Shown in pieces: positions 42,408 to 51,001 of a stretch of 63,930 bases of DNA; within the stretch, counting starts at the first letter, position 1; each line of letters opens with the position of its first letter. The notes below the pieces were generated by a model that worked only from the letters and a program-made list of their open reading frames with translations, did no database searches and had not been told where the DNA came from. The position numbers were made by a program, and so were the translations under genes. The stretch is from the NCBI GenBank assembly GCA_934650095.1, contig CAKUFT010000005.1, positions 1-63,930 of the forward strand, in the 5' to 3' direction. Origin of the DNA: an uncultured Collinsella sp. GTDB lineage: Bacteria; Actinomycetota; Coriobacteriia; Coriobacteriales; Coriobacteriaceae.

Positions 42408-42544
42408 GTCCCCTTCCGCCGCAGGGCTTAGGTTATTGCTCCACGCGCAGTTCCGCACGAGCCGAAGAGCACTTAATGTGCTCTTCGTGCGAGCAGGACT
42501 GTTTGAGCATGGAGCAAAACCTAAGCCCTGCGGCGGAAGGGGAC
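42408..42544. repeat. Long intergenic palindrome, family B copy 1
   Basis: Outer arms of 27 bp (42408-42434 and 42518-42544) are perfectly complementary. The centre has a second hairpin with GAAGAGCAC ... GTGCTCTTC around TTAAT, flanked by AGTTCCGCACGAGCC and GAGCAGGACTGT. It occupies most of the gap between fmt and def; the rest (42191-42407) shows nothing recognisable. Confidence 0.92.
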
Positions 42545-42552
42545 GGACGACT

Positions 42553-43095
42553 CTACTCGGTCTCGCCCGGACGAGCGCCGCGGGCCAGGGCGTCCTGGTA
42601 CTCCTTGACTGCCTTGATGCGCTGCATCGGCTTAAGCCTCTCGAACATGGTGTTGCCATGCAGGTGATCGATCTCGTGCTGCAAGCACACGCAGAACAGG
42701 TCGCCCGTGGCCTCATAGCGAATCAGGTTGGCATCCAGGTCATACGCCTCGACGACAACGTGGTCGGGACGCTCGATCTCGCAGCTAATGCCCGGGATAG
42801 ACAGGCAGCCCTCGCTAAACGGCACCAGGTTGTCGCTCTGCTCAACAATCACAGGGTTAATGAGAACGTACGGGTCGTAGTCGTTCTTGTCGCTGTAATC
42901 GCAGTCGATGGTCACGAGCTGAATGAGCTCGCCGATCTGCGGGGCAGCCAGGCCGCAACCGCCGTTCTCGAACATCATCTTCTTCATCTTCTCGGCAAGC
43001 GCCTCGATCGCCGGGGTGATCTCCTCGATGACGGCGCACTCCTGGCGCAGACGAGGGTCGGGCGACAGTACGATTCCGTTGGCTTCCATGGCCAT
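42553..43095 (-). CDS. def: Peptide deformylase
   Basis: 180 residues. Removes the N-formyl group from new proteins. Motif 1 GGCGLAAPQIG (Cys in place of the more usual variable residue), motif 2 EGCLSIPG with the metal Cys, and motif 3 QHEIDHLHG with the two metal His and catalytic Glu are all intact. It starts 12 bp after the priA stop and pairs functionally with fmt. Confidence 0.95.
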   Translation of the reverse strand: MAMEANGIVLSPDPRLRQECAVIEEITPAIEALAEKMKKMMFENGGCGLAAPQIGELIQLVTIDCDYSDKNDYDPYVLINPVIVEQSDNLVPFSEGCLSIPGISCEIERPDHVVVEAYDLDANLIRYEATGDLFCVCLQHEIDHLHGNTMFERLKPMQRIKAVKEYQDALARGARPGETE

Positions 43096-43107
43096 CCTTT
43101 CGGGTTG

Positions 43108-45561
43108 TTACATCAAATCATAGGCGTCGACGTCAACGCTCACGCTCACGCCGCGCACGGAGCCCACATCTTTGAGACAGGCGTCGATATCATCAGAGAC
43201 ATGGTACCCTACCGGCGACTTCACAAGCAGATGGAAGCGGTAACGGTCCTTGGCTCTCTCGATTACACACGAAGCCGGGCCCAGCACCTGTGGCACGGCG
43301 CTCCCCGCCCGCAAAAAGTCGGGCGCGGCGGCATGCCAGCGGCGCTTGAGGAGCTTCGCAATGCGCCCGATGTAATCCTGCGCGTCGTCTTGGCTCGCCG
43401 ACCACACCAAGATGTTGACCAGGCGTACAAACGGCGGATACAGGGCGTCGCGGCGCTGGCCCAGGTCGTAGTCGGTAAAGATGGAACGGTTGTGCTCGGC
43501 GACGGCGCGAATGACCGGGTCCTCGGGCAGATAGGTCTGGATGATGACCTCGCCGGGGCGGTCACCGCGGCCGGCGCGACCCGCAACCTGCTCCAGCAGA
43601 TCGTAGGCGCGCTCCCCTGCGCGGAAGTCCGGCAGCTTGAGAGCGAAGTCGGCATTGACCACGCCCACGAGCGTGACCTCGGGAAAGTCGAGACCTTTTG
43701 CGATCATTTGAGTGCCCAGCAGCACGGCGCAATCGGCCGCATCGAACTGCTCGAGCAGCTTTTTGTGCGCATCCTTGGCGCGCGTGGAATCGGCATCCAT
43801 GCGAATAATGGCGACGTCCTCGGGAAGCATCTGGTGCAGCGCATCCTCGATCTGCTGCGTACCCAGGCCCATTTTTGCCAGGTAGCGGCTGCCGCATTTG
43901 GGACAGCGGCTCGTAGGTGCCGGATAGGGCCGCACGCGCCAGGACGACCCGCAGGTGTGGCACTGTAGCGTGTGCGTGCGCTCGTGGTATGTGAGCGCGG
44001 TGGAGCAGTGGTTACAGGTGGGGACGCAGCCGCACTCGCGGCACATCAGGAAGGGCGCAAAGCCGCGACGATTATGCAGCAGCACGGCCTTCTCGCGGCG
44101 CTCGACGACGCGCTCCAGGCCTTCCATCAGGGGTTTTGAGAACATGGAGCGGCTGCCATGCGAGAACTCTCGGCGCAGGTCGGCGATGCGGACCGTGGGC
44201 AGTACCGCGTGTCCCGGGCGCTCCGGCATCTCGACGCGCGTCCAAGTGGCACCGTTGCACGTGCCGCGGCGACAGCGGTCGAGGGCCTCGGCTGAGGGCG
44301 TGGCCGACCCCAGCACAAGCGGACAACGATAGCGGCGCGCCATCTCGGCAGCCACCTCACGCGCATGGTAGCGCGGGCTGGAGCCCTGTTTGTAGCTGGT
44401 CTCGTGTTCCTCATCGATGATGATGAGGCCCAGGTCGCTGAGCGGGCAAAAGAGCGCCGAACGCGCGCCGACAACCACGCGAGCCGCACCGCTGGCGACC
44501 ATGTCCCACTGGTCCAGACGCTCGCCGGCCGAGAGGCGCGAGTGGAAGACCGCGACCGTCTCGCCAAAACGCGATCGGAAGCGGCCGACGGTCTGGGCGG
44601 TCAGTGAGATCTCGGGCACGAGCACGCAGGCCGAACGACCGGCTGCCAGTACACGCTCGATGGCAGAGAGGTAGACCTCGGTTTTGCCGGATCCGGTGAC
44701 GCCATCGACGAGCACCACATCGCCATGGGCGTCCATGCGGGCGCGCTCGATCTGCGCGAGCGCCTGCTGCTGACCGTTGGTAAGTGCCACCGGAGCCTTG
44801 CCGCTCGCTGAGGACAGCGTGGTCTGCTCGCTGCAGCCGCGCCACGCGCGGCGCTCCTCCACCACCACGACGCCGCGTTTTTCGAGCGCCTTGATAGTCG
44901 ACGACATGCTGTTGTAAAGCAGGTTGAGGTCGCGCGTCGTGACCGGGCCGCACTGGAGCGCCTCGATAAGCTGACGCTGACGAACCGCGGTTTTGGGCGG
45001 CGTATAGTCGAAGCCCTCGGGCGTAAGCATGACCCAACGGTTTTGAATTGGTTTGACAGTGGGGCGTTCAACGGTCCACACGCCGTCATTGCTCTTGACC
45101 ACGCGCGGGCTTCCGCCCGGCGGCAGGAACAGGCGCAGGCACTCGGAAAGCGTCGCGACATATTCGCGGCTCATCCAGCGCGCAATGCGTGCAGCCTCAG
45201 CGGTAAAGAGCGGCTTGCTGAGGATGGCCTCGATGGGCTTGATGCGCGCGGGGTCGAGGGCGTCGTTACCTTGCAGGTCACACAGCTCAGGCGCAATGTC
45301 GACGATATAGCCGGCGGCAGCGCGATTGCCAAAGTGGACCAGGGCCGTAGAGCCGATCTGGGCTTCGTTGGCAAGGGACTGTGGAATACCGTAGGCAAAT
45401 GGCTCGGATAAAGCGCGCGTAGGGATATCGAGGACCACGCTCGCGTAGGCGGTGACGGGCTCGGGTACGGGCTTGGGCTTTGCCGGGGCAGCGGCAGGCA
45501 CAAGCTTCGTCAGAGTCTCCTCCGGTTCCGACGAACCAAACAGCGACAGTTGTTGAGCCAT
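43108..45561 (-). CDS. priA: Primosomal replication restart helicase PriA
   Basis: 817 residues, superfamily 2 helicase that reloads the replisome at stalled forks. The N-terminal DNA-binding domain (VVLDIPTRALSEPFAYGIP) is followed by Walker A DGVTGSGKTEVY near residue 292 and the DEEHE box. A zinc module has paired cysteines (MCRECGCVPTCNHCS, CHTCG, CPKCG), then GTQMIAKGLDFPEV and VAGRAGRGDRPG. The N-terminus has a Pro/Lys-rich extension of about 35 residues. Confidence 0.95.
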   Translation of the reverse strand: MAQQLSLFGSSEPEETLTKLVPAAAPAKPKPVPEPVTAYASVVLDIPTRALSEPFAYGIPQSLANEAQIGSTALVHFGNRAAAGYIVDIAPELCDLQGNDALDPARIKPIEAILSKPLFTAEAARIARWMSREYVATLSECLRLFLPPGGSPRVVKSNDGVWTVERPTVKPIQNRWVMLTPEGFDYTPPKTAVRQRQLIEALQCGPVTTRDLNLLYNSMSSTIKALEKRGVVVVEERRAWRGCSEQTTLSSASGKAPVALTNGQQQALAQIERARMDAHGDVVLVDGVTGSGKTEVYLSAIERVLAAGRSACVLVPEISLTAQTVGRFRSRFGETVAVFHSRLSAGERLDQWDMVASGAARVVVGARSALFCPLSDLGLIIIDEEHETSYKQGSSPRYHAREVAAEMARRYRCPLVLGSATPSAEALDRCRRGTCNGATWTRVEMPERPGHAVLPTVRIADLRREFSHGSRSMFSKPLMEGLERVVERREKAVLLHNRRGFAPFLMCRECGCVPTCNHCSTALTYHERTHTLQCHTCGSSWRVRPYPAPTSRCPKCGSRYLAKMGLGTQQIEDALHQMLPEDVAIIRMDADSTRAKDAHKKLLEQFDAADCAVLLGTQMIAKGLDFPEVTLVGVVNADFALKLPDFRAGERAYDLLEQVAGRAGRGDRPGEVIIQTYLPEDPVIRAVAEHNRSIFTDYDLGQRRDALYPPFVRLVNILVWSASQDDAQDYIGRIAKLLKRRWHAAAPDFLRAGSAVPQVLGPASCVIERAKDRYRFHLLVKSPVGYHVSDDIDACLKDVGSVRGVSVSVDVDAYDLM

Positions 45562-45591
45562 ACACCACCTCTAACGAACGGACCTGAAAGG

Positions 45592-45697
45592 GCTGGGACA
45601 AAATAATCAGTAGTGTTTGTCCCATGGCCGATACGAGTGTCGAGCTCGTTGCGTCACTCGAACATGGGACAAACACTACTGATTATTTTGTTCCAGC
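45592..45697. repeat. Long intergenic palindrome, GGGACAAAATAATC family
   Basis: Arms of 35 bp (45592-45626 and 45663-45697) match at 34 positions. Each arm is itself a shorter palindrome (TGGGACAAA ... TTTGTCCCA). A further 6-bp stem CGAGTG/CACTCG lies in the centre. It lies between the priA start and the gltX end. Confidence 0.92.
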
Positions 45698-45771
45698 AAC
45701 CCACTCATCGGTACAGAAACAAGAGCCCCGCTCGGGTGAACGGGGCTCGGATACATGCGTTTGCGCAGCTG

Positions 45772-47247
45772 CTACAGCGCCATCGTGCGGGCGCGGTCGA
45801 TGCGCGCCAGGCAGTCGTCGCGGCCGACGAGCGCCATGGTCTCGCCCAGCGGAGGGCTCACCATGTTGCCGCAGACGGCGACGCGCACGACCTGGAACAC
45901 CACGCGCTTCTTGAGGTCCATCTGCTCGGGCAGCGGCTCAAGCGCGGCGTCAATGTTAGCTGCCGTCCACTCGTCCACGCCCTCGAGCGCGGCCTTGGCG
46001 GCGTCAAGAATGGCACCCATGCCCTCCTTGGCCAGGCCCTTGTTGACGGATTTCTCGTCATACTCGAGCGTCTCGGCCGTAGCGAAGATGGGGGCGGCGA
46101 CGGCCACGGCGTCGGCCGGCATCTTGGTGCGTGGCTTGACGATGGCAGCAAGCGCGTCAATCCAGTCCTCGCCGTACTCGACATTGCCCTCGATCAGACC
46201 CGCCTCATGCAGCTCGGGGATCATGACCTCGTCGGCAAACTGAGCGTCGGACATGCTGTTGATGTACTCGGCATTGACCCAGTCGAGCTTCTTGGGGTCG
46301 AAGGTCGCCGGGTTCTTGGAGATACGGTCGAGCGAGAACTTGCTGGCCAAGACGTCGCGCGGGATGATCGTGGTCTCGCCATCGAGCGACCAGCCGAGCA
46401 GCGCCAGGTAGTTAACGAAGGCATCGGACAGGTAGCCGGCGTCGCGGTACTCCTCCACCGAGGTGGCGCCGTGGCGCTTGGAGAGCTTCTTGCCGTCGGC
46501 GCCCAGGATCATGGAGATGTGGGCGAACGTGGGCACGGGCGCGCCGAGAGCCTCGTAGACCATGACCTGACGCGGGGTGTTGGACAGGTGGTCGTCGCCG
46601 CGGATGACATGGGTGATCTTCATCATGGCGTCGTCGACGACGGTCGCGAAGTTGTACGTGGGCGTGCCATCGGAGCGGAAGATGACAAAGTCGTCGAGCT
46701 CCTTGGCGTCGAAGGTCACCTCGCCGTGGACGGCATCGTGGATGACGACGTCGCCGCGGTCCTCGGGCACCTTGATGCGCAGGACGTAGGGCTCGCCGGC
46801 CTCGATGCGGCGACGGGCCTCCTCGGGATCAAGATCGCGGCAACGGCGCTGATAGCCCTGGAAGGGGTCCTTGCGCTCCTGAGCGGCCTTGCGGTCGGCG
46901 TCGAGCTGCTCCTTGGTGCAGAAGCACGGATAGGCCTTGCCTTCGTCCCAGAGCTTCTGGGCGGCCTGCTTGTACAGGTCCAGGCGCCCGGTCTGGGCGT
47001 AGGGGCCAAAGTCGCCACCCACCTCGGGACCCTCGTCCCAGTCCAGGCCCAGCCAACGCATGGCGCGCAGGATGATCTGCGTGTTCTCGTCGGTGGAGCG
47101 GGTGGGGTCGGTGTCGTCGATGCGCAGAATGAACGTGCCGCCGTTTGCGCGGGCGAAAGCCCAGTTATAGATAGCGGTGCGGGCGCCGCCGATGTGCAGC
47201 TTGCCCGTGGGTGAGGGTGCAAAGCGGACGCGAACGTCTGATGCCAT
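45772..47247 (-). CDS. gltX: Glutamyl-tRNA synthetase
   Basis: 491 residues from the ATG at 47247 (GAGGAG site); a longer in-frame extension to 47481 runs through a palindromic repeat and is not credible. Class I synthetase with the HIGH motif as FAPSPTGKLHIGGA at the N-terminus and KMSKS as KKLSKRHG near residue 243. The C-terminal helical anticodon-binding domain is present. A bacterium of this group probably lacks GlnRS and makes Gln-tRNA by transamidation (general knowledge). Confidence 0.95.
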   Translation of the reverse strand: MASDVRVRFAPSPTGKLHIGGARTAIYNWAFARANGGTFILRIDDTDPTRSTDENTQIILRAMRWLGLDWDEGPEVGGDFGPYAQTGRLDLYKQAAQKLWDEGKAYPCFCTKEQLDADRKAAQERKDPFQGYQRRCRDLDPEEARRRIEAGEPYVLRIKVPEDRGDVVIHDAVHGEVTFDAKELDDFVIFRSDGTPTYNFATVVDDAMMKITHVIRGDDHLSNTPRQVMVYEALGAPVPTFAHISMILGADGKKLSKRHGATSVEEYRDAGYLSDAFVNYLALLGWSLDGETTIIPRDVLASKFSLDRISKNPATFDPKKLDWVNAEYINSMSDAQFADEVMIPELHEAGLIEGNVEYGEDWIDALAAIVKPRTKMPADAVAVAAPIFATAETLEYDEKSVNKGLAKEGMGAILDAAKAALEGVDEWTAANIDAALEPLPEQMDLKKRVVFQVVRVAVCGNMVSPPLGETMALVGRDDCLARIDRARTMAL

Positions 47248-47328
47248 GGAAATCTCCTCGATTGCAGGATGGATGTCTAACCGCATCAGTATAAAGCAAC
47301 AAAGCAACCTCCGCACAAAGGGCACCGA

Positions 47329-47544
47329 CCTACTCATTGGGCACTCATTGGGGACAGACTTAAATGACCAGTCTTTGGGGGACACTCTTCGGAGCCGGCT
47401 GAAAAGGAGTGTCCCAATCTGCCGGCACTTGGGGACGTTCCTAAACTGCCGGCAGAAACGGAAAGTCCCCAAGTGCTGCATTCATTTAAGTCTGTCCCCA
47501 ATGAGCACCCGGCTACTCATTTAAGTCTGTCCCCAATGAGTAGG
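47329..47544. repeat. Nested composite of inverted repeats between gltX and metK
   Basis: Outermost arms CCTACTCATTGG (329-340 in the 47-kb numbering, 47329-47340) pair with 47533-47544. Inside, 47341-47367 pairs with about 47482-47506, and its motif TCATTTAAGTCTGTCCCC recurs at 47517. Further inside, GGGACACTC (47379-47387) pairs with 47407-47415, and GCACTTGGGGAC (47425-47436) with 47465-47476. At least four inverted pairs are nested or adjacent. Confidence 0.88.
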
Positions 47545-47577
47545 TGCGGAAAGGGTGTGAATGTTGGATTTACGCGC

Positions 47578-47640
47578 TATGATGTGCCCTTGCATAGAGA
47601 GCCCGGCGGAATGGTAACGGTCGCCGGGACACGTTTTTGA
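47578..47640 (+). promoter_or_regulatory. metK promoter and leader hairpin
   Basis: TATGAT (47578-47583) is a good -10; the -35 is weak. The leader contains CCCGGCG / CGCCGGG (about 47605-47632), then TTTTTG, resembling a short attenuator, followed by GAAAGGA for metK. A SAM-sensing element would fit but cannot be identified by motif. Confidence 0.4.
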
Positions 47641-47650
47641 AAGGACAATC

Positions 47651-48931
47651 ATGTCAGAAGAACTTCGTTCCATCCCACCCCAACACGGGTCCTTTGTATT
47701 TACGTCGGAGTCGGTGACCGAAGGTCATCCCGATAAGATCGCTGACCAGATCAGCGACGCCGTCCTCGACGCAATCCTCGCCAAAGAAATAGAGCTGCAG
47801 GAGCAGGGCTACATCGCGCCCAACGGCGTGCCCGCCAACGTGGAGAACGTCCGCTGCGCCTGCGAGACCCTCGTGACCACCGGCACCGTCATCGTCGCCG
47901 GCGAGATCCGCACCCAGGCCTACGTCGACGTGCAGGAGATCGCCCGTGGCGTCATCCGCCGTATTGGCTACGACCGCGCCAAGTTTGGCTTTGACTGCGA
48001 TACCTGCGGCGTTATGAGCCTCATCCACGAGCAGTCCCCCGATATCGCCCAGGGCGTTGACGAATCCTTCGAGACTCAGACCGGCGCCACCACCGACCCG
48101 ATCGACCTGATCGGCGCCGGCGACCAGGGCATGATGTTTGGCTACGCCTCCAACGAGACCAAGACCCTCATGCCTATGCCGCACTACCTGGCAAGCCGCC
48201 TGGCCGAGCGCCTGGCCGCTGTTCGCCACGACGGAACCCTGCCCTACCTGCGCCCCGACGGCAAGACCCAGGTCACCGTGCGCTACGAGGACGGCAAGCC
48301 CGTCGAGGTCACGACCATCGTCATCTCCACGCAGCATGCCGCCGAGATCGAGGACATGGGCAAGATCAAGGCCGACCTCATCGAGCATGTCATCGCGCCC
48401 GTCATGGCTGCCGAGAACATGCCGTGGGATGGCGCCGACATCTATGTGAACCCCACCGGCCGCTTTGTCGTGGGTGGCCCCATGGGCGACACGGGCCTGA
48501 CCGGCCGCAAGATTATCGTCGACACCTATGGCGGCTACGGCCGTCACGGCGGCGGTGCCTTTAGCGGCAAGGACTGCACCAAGGTCGACCGCTCCGCCGC
48601 GTACGCCGCTCGCTGGGTCGCCAAGAACGTAGTCGCCACCGGCCTTGCCGACCGCTGCGAAGTCGAGCTTGCCTACGCCATCGGCGTTTCCAAGCCCCTC
48701 TCAATCATGGTCGACACCTTCGGTACCGCGCATGTTGCCGAGGACAAGATCGTTGAAGCCGTAGAGAAGACCTTCGATCTGCGCCCGGGCGCAATCATCC
48801 GCGACCTAGACCTGCGTCGCCCCATCTACGAAAAGACGGCAGCCTACGGTCACTTCGGCCGCGAAGACGCCGACTTCACCTGGGAGAATACCGACCGAGT
48901 CGAAGAACTCAAAGCAGCCTGCGGCCTGTAG
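47651..48931 (+). CDS. metK: S-adenosylmethionine synthetase
   Basis: 426 residues; makes SAM from methionine and [23 protein letters not shown] at the N-terminus, [12 protein letters not shown] near residue 155 and [18 protein letters not shown] near residue 300 (P-loop-like motif) are the classic signatures. The protein is slightly longer than most bacterial MetK proteins. Clear ribosome site GAAAGGA. Confidence 0.96.
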   Translation: MSEELRSIPPQHGSFVFTSESVTEGHPDKIADQISDAVLDAILAKEIELQEQGYIAPNGVPANVENVRCACETLVTTGTVIVAGEIRTQAYVDVQEIARGVIRRIGYDRAKFGFDCDTCGVMSLIHEQSPDIAQGVDESFETQTGATTDPIDLIGAGDQGMMFGYASNETKTLMPMPHYLASRLAERLAAVRHDGTLPYLRPDGKTQVTVRYEDGKPVEVTTIVISTQHAAEIEDMGKIKADLIEHVIAPVMAAENMPWDGADIYVNPTGRFVVGGPMGDTGLTGRKIIVDTYGGYGRHGGGAFSGKDCTKVDRSAAYAARWVAKNVVATGLADRCEVELAYAIGVSKPLSIMVDTFGTAHVAEDKIVEAVEKTFDLRPGAIIRDLDLRRPIYEKTAAYGHFGREDADFTWENTDRVEELKAACGL

Positions 48932-48970
48932 GCTAACAGCAAAAGCTGCAACCACATAACGATGCACCAA

Positions 48971-49006
48971 AAGAAGTACCGGCCCCAACCGGTACTTCTT
49001 TTTTAT
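48971..49006 (+). terminator. Intrinsic terminator after metK
   Basis: A perfect 12-bp stem AAGAAGTACCGG (48971-48982) with 48989-49000, followed by TTTTATTT. Confidence 0.92.
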
Positions 49007-49098
49007 TTAAAGGTGGTGAAGATGTATCGACATGGGAAGCGAAATTGGTCACCAGCCGATGAAATTTGCAGCAGAGCGACTCCAACCATGTATCCTTA

Positions 49099-49219
49099 GT
49101 CCTGAGGGGCGGGGCATAAGGTTTATCGCGAGTTCCGCACGAGCCGAAGGCCACTTAATGTGGCCTTCGTGCGAGCAGGACTGTCCGAGCAGGAAACCTT
49201 ATGCCCCGCCCCTCGGGAC
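49099..49219. repeat. Long intergenic palindrome, family B copy 2
   Basis: Outer arms of 26 bp (49099-49124 and 49194-49219) match at 25 positions. The inner hairpin GAAGGCCAC ... GTGGCCTTC around TTAAT has the same flanks as copy 1 (42408-42544), but two stem pairs are changed on both sides. Confidence 0.92.
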
Positions 49220-49244
49220 GACGGGACAAAACAAAGGAGCAGCC

Positions 49245-50852
49245 ATGGCAGGCAAGCCGCAAACACTAGCTACGACCTCGGCATTCGAGATCTTGGGCCC
49301 CGTCATGGTCGGCCCCAGCTCATCGCACACCGCCGGCGCCCTGCGATGCGCCCAGGTGGCCGCGAGCCTGCTCGAGGGCCGTATCACCAAGGTCACCTTT
49401 GGCCTATGGAACTCCTTCGCCCACACCTATCGTGGCCACGGCACCGACCGCGCGCTCGTCGCGGGCATCCTGGGCCTCGATACCGACGACGAGAACATCA
49501 AGCAGGCATTCGACCTCGCACACGGGCAGGGCCTCGAATACCACTTTGACATCAAGGGCGACGACGCTTCCATCCACCCCAACACCGTCGACATCGACAT
49601 GGCCGACGACACGGGCGCCACGGCGCAGGTCCGTGGCGAGAGCCTGGGCGGCGGCAAGATGCGCATCAGCCGCATCAACGGCGTCGGCGTCGACATCTCG
49701 GGCATGTATTCCACGCTCTTCGTGGCGCACCAGGACGTCCCCGGCGTGCTCGCCGCGCTCACCAACCTGCTCGCCTACGCCCATGTGAACATCGCCTTCT
49801 GCCGCACCTACCGCACCGAAGTGGGCGGCCAGGCCTACTCCGTGTTTGAAACCGATGGCACCCCCGACGACACCGTCGTCCCCATGCTGCGCAAGCTCGA
49901 CAATATCGATTACGCCACCTTCATTGAGCTTCCCGGTTCGGCCTCATCGCTCTCCCCCGGCGTCTCAGCAAAGGAAATCTTCGACGACGGCGAGCAGCTG
50001 CTCGATGCGTGCGACGAACTGGGCCTCAACATCGGCGCCGTCATGGCCGTGCGCGAGGCACGCCTGACCGGCGAGCAGCATGCCGTCGCTGCCATGCGTC
50101 GCGTGCTCGATGTCATGAAAGACGAGACCACGGCTCCCATCGCCAATCCGCAGCGATCGCTCGGCGGCCTCATCGGCGGTGAGGCAAAACTTGTCGATGC
50201 CACCGGCAGCAACGACCTGAGCTCCAACTTAATGGGCGCCGTCCAGACCGACGCCGTGGCTCGAGCCATGGCCGTGCTCGAGCGCTCAGCCACGATGGGT
50301 GTGATCGTCGCTGCCCCCACGGCAGGCTCCGCAGGCGTCGTACCCGGCTGCGTGCTGGCGCTCGCCGACCACCTGCAGCTCGACGACGACCAGGTCATGG
50401 ACGCGCTCTACTGCGCAGCCGCCATCGGCCTCAACCTCACCACAAGCGCCTGCGTTGCCGGCGCCGAGGGCGGCTGCCAGGCTGAGGTCGGAAGCGCCGC
50501 CGCCATGGCAGCCGCCGCGCTGGTGCAGATGCTCGGCGGCACGCCCGAGCAGGCGCTCGACGCCAGTTCCATCGCGCTGAGCAACCTGCTGGGCCTCGTT
50601 TGCGACCCCGTCGGTGGCCTCGTGGAGGTGCCCTGCCAAAACCGCAACGCCATCGGCGTGGCGGCGGCCTTTAGCTCGGCACAACTCGCCCTCGCCGGCA
50701 TTAAGAGCCTGGTGCCGTTTGACCAGATGGCGCATGTGATGCTCTCGGTAGGCCACGCGCTGCCGGCAACCCTGCGCGAGACGGCAAAGGGCGGCATCGC
50801 CCAGGCTCCGGCCGCGCTTTCGGCCTGTGCAAAATGCGGTGTGTGCGGATAG
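49245..50852 (+). CDS. sdaA: L-serine ammonia-lyase, fused beta-ACT-alpha chain
   Basis: 535 residues from the ATG at 49245 (AAAGGAG site); an in-frame extension back to 49032 runs through the palindrome and is rejected. It converts L-serine to pyruvate and ammonia with a [4Fe-4S] cluster. The N-terminal beta part (GPSSSHTAGALR) is followed by an ACT domain (MYSTLFVAHQDVPGVLAAL). The alpha part has the iron-sulfur cysteines in SACVAGAEGGCQAEVG, LVCDPVGGLVEVPCQ and near the C-terminus. Two-subunit SdaAB/SdaAA enzymes are joined here in one chain. Confidence 0.93.
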   Translation: MAGKPQTLATTSAFEILGPVMVGPSSSHTAGALRCAQVAASLLEGRITKVTFGLWNSFAHTYRGHGTDRALVAGILGLDTDDENIKQAFDLAHGQGLEYHFDIKGDDASIHPNTVDIDMADDTGATAQVRGESLGGGKMRISRINGVGVDISGMYSTLFVAHQDVPGVLAALTNLLAYAHVNIAFCRTYRTEVGGQAYSVFETDGTPDDTVVPMLRKLDNIDYATFIELPGSASSLSPGVSAKEIFDDGEQLLDACDELGLNIGAVMAVREARLTGEQHAVAAMRRVLDVMKDETTAPIANPQRSLGGLIGGEAKLVDATGSNDLSSNLMGAVQTDAVARAMAVLERSATMGVIVAAPTAGSAGVVPGCVLALADHLQLDDDQVMDALYCAAAIGLNLTTSACVAGAEGGCQAEVGSAAAMAAAALVQMLGGTPEQALDASSIALSNLLGLVCDPVGGLVEVPCQNRNAIGVAAAFSSAQLALAGIKSLVPFDQMAHVMLSVGHALPATLRETAKGGIAQAPAALSACAKCGVCG

Positions 50853-50870
50853 CGAAAAAGGACGACTTAA

Positions 50871-50896
50871 AGGTGGGACAAATGTCCCACCTCTTT
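50871..50896 (+). terminator. Hairpin terminator after sdaA
   Basis: AGGTGGGAC (50871-50879) pairs with GTCCCACCT (50884-50892) across AAAT, followed by CTTTT. The stem contains the GGGAC motif seen in several intergenic palindromes here. Confidence 0.75.
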
Positions 50897-51001
50897 TGAA
50901 TGCCACCGTTTCCATACCACAATCAACTAGGTAATCGCTATAATGCAAGCCCAGTAAAAACACGATGAGCCGCAAGGCGAAATTCGAAGGATATGCATAC
51001 G

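Noticed and set aside
47248..47481. Longer N-terminus for glutamyl-tRNA synthetase
   Set aside because: The extension crosses the nested palindromes and lies before the canonical start with its GAGGAG site.
47584..47650. SAM riboswitch upstream of metK
   Set aside because: The leader is short and shows only one stem with a T-run; none of the known SAM riboswitch core motifs could be matched by eye. Reported only as a possible attenuator.
49032..49244. Longer N-terminus for the serine dehydratase
   Set aside because: It would translate the palindromic repeat; the ATG at 49245 has a strong ribosome site and the expected family start.
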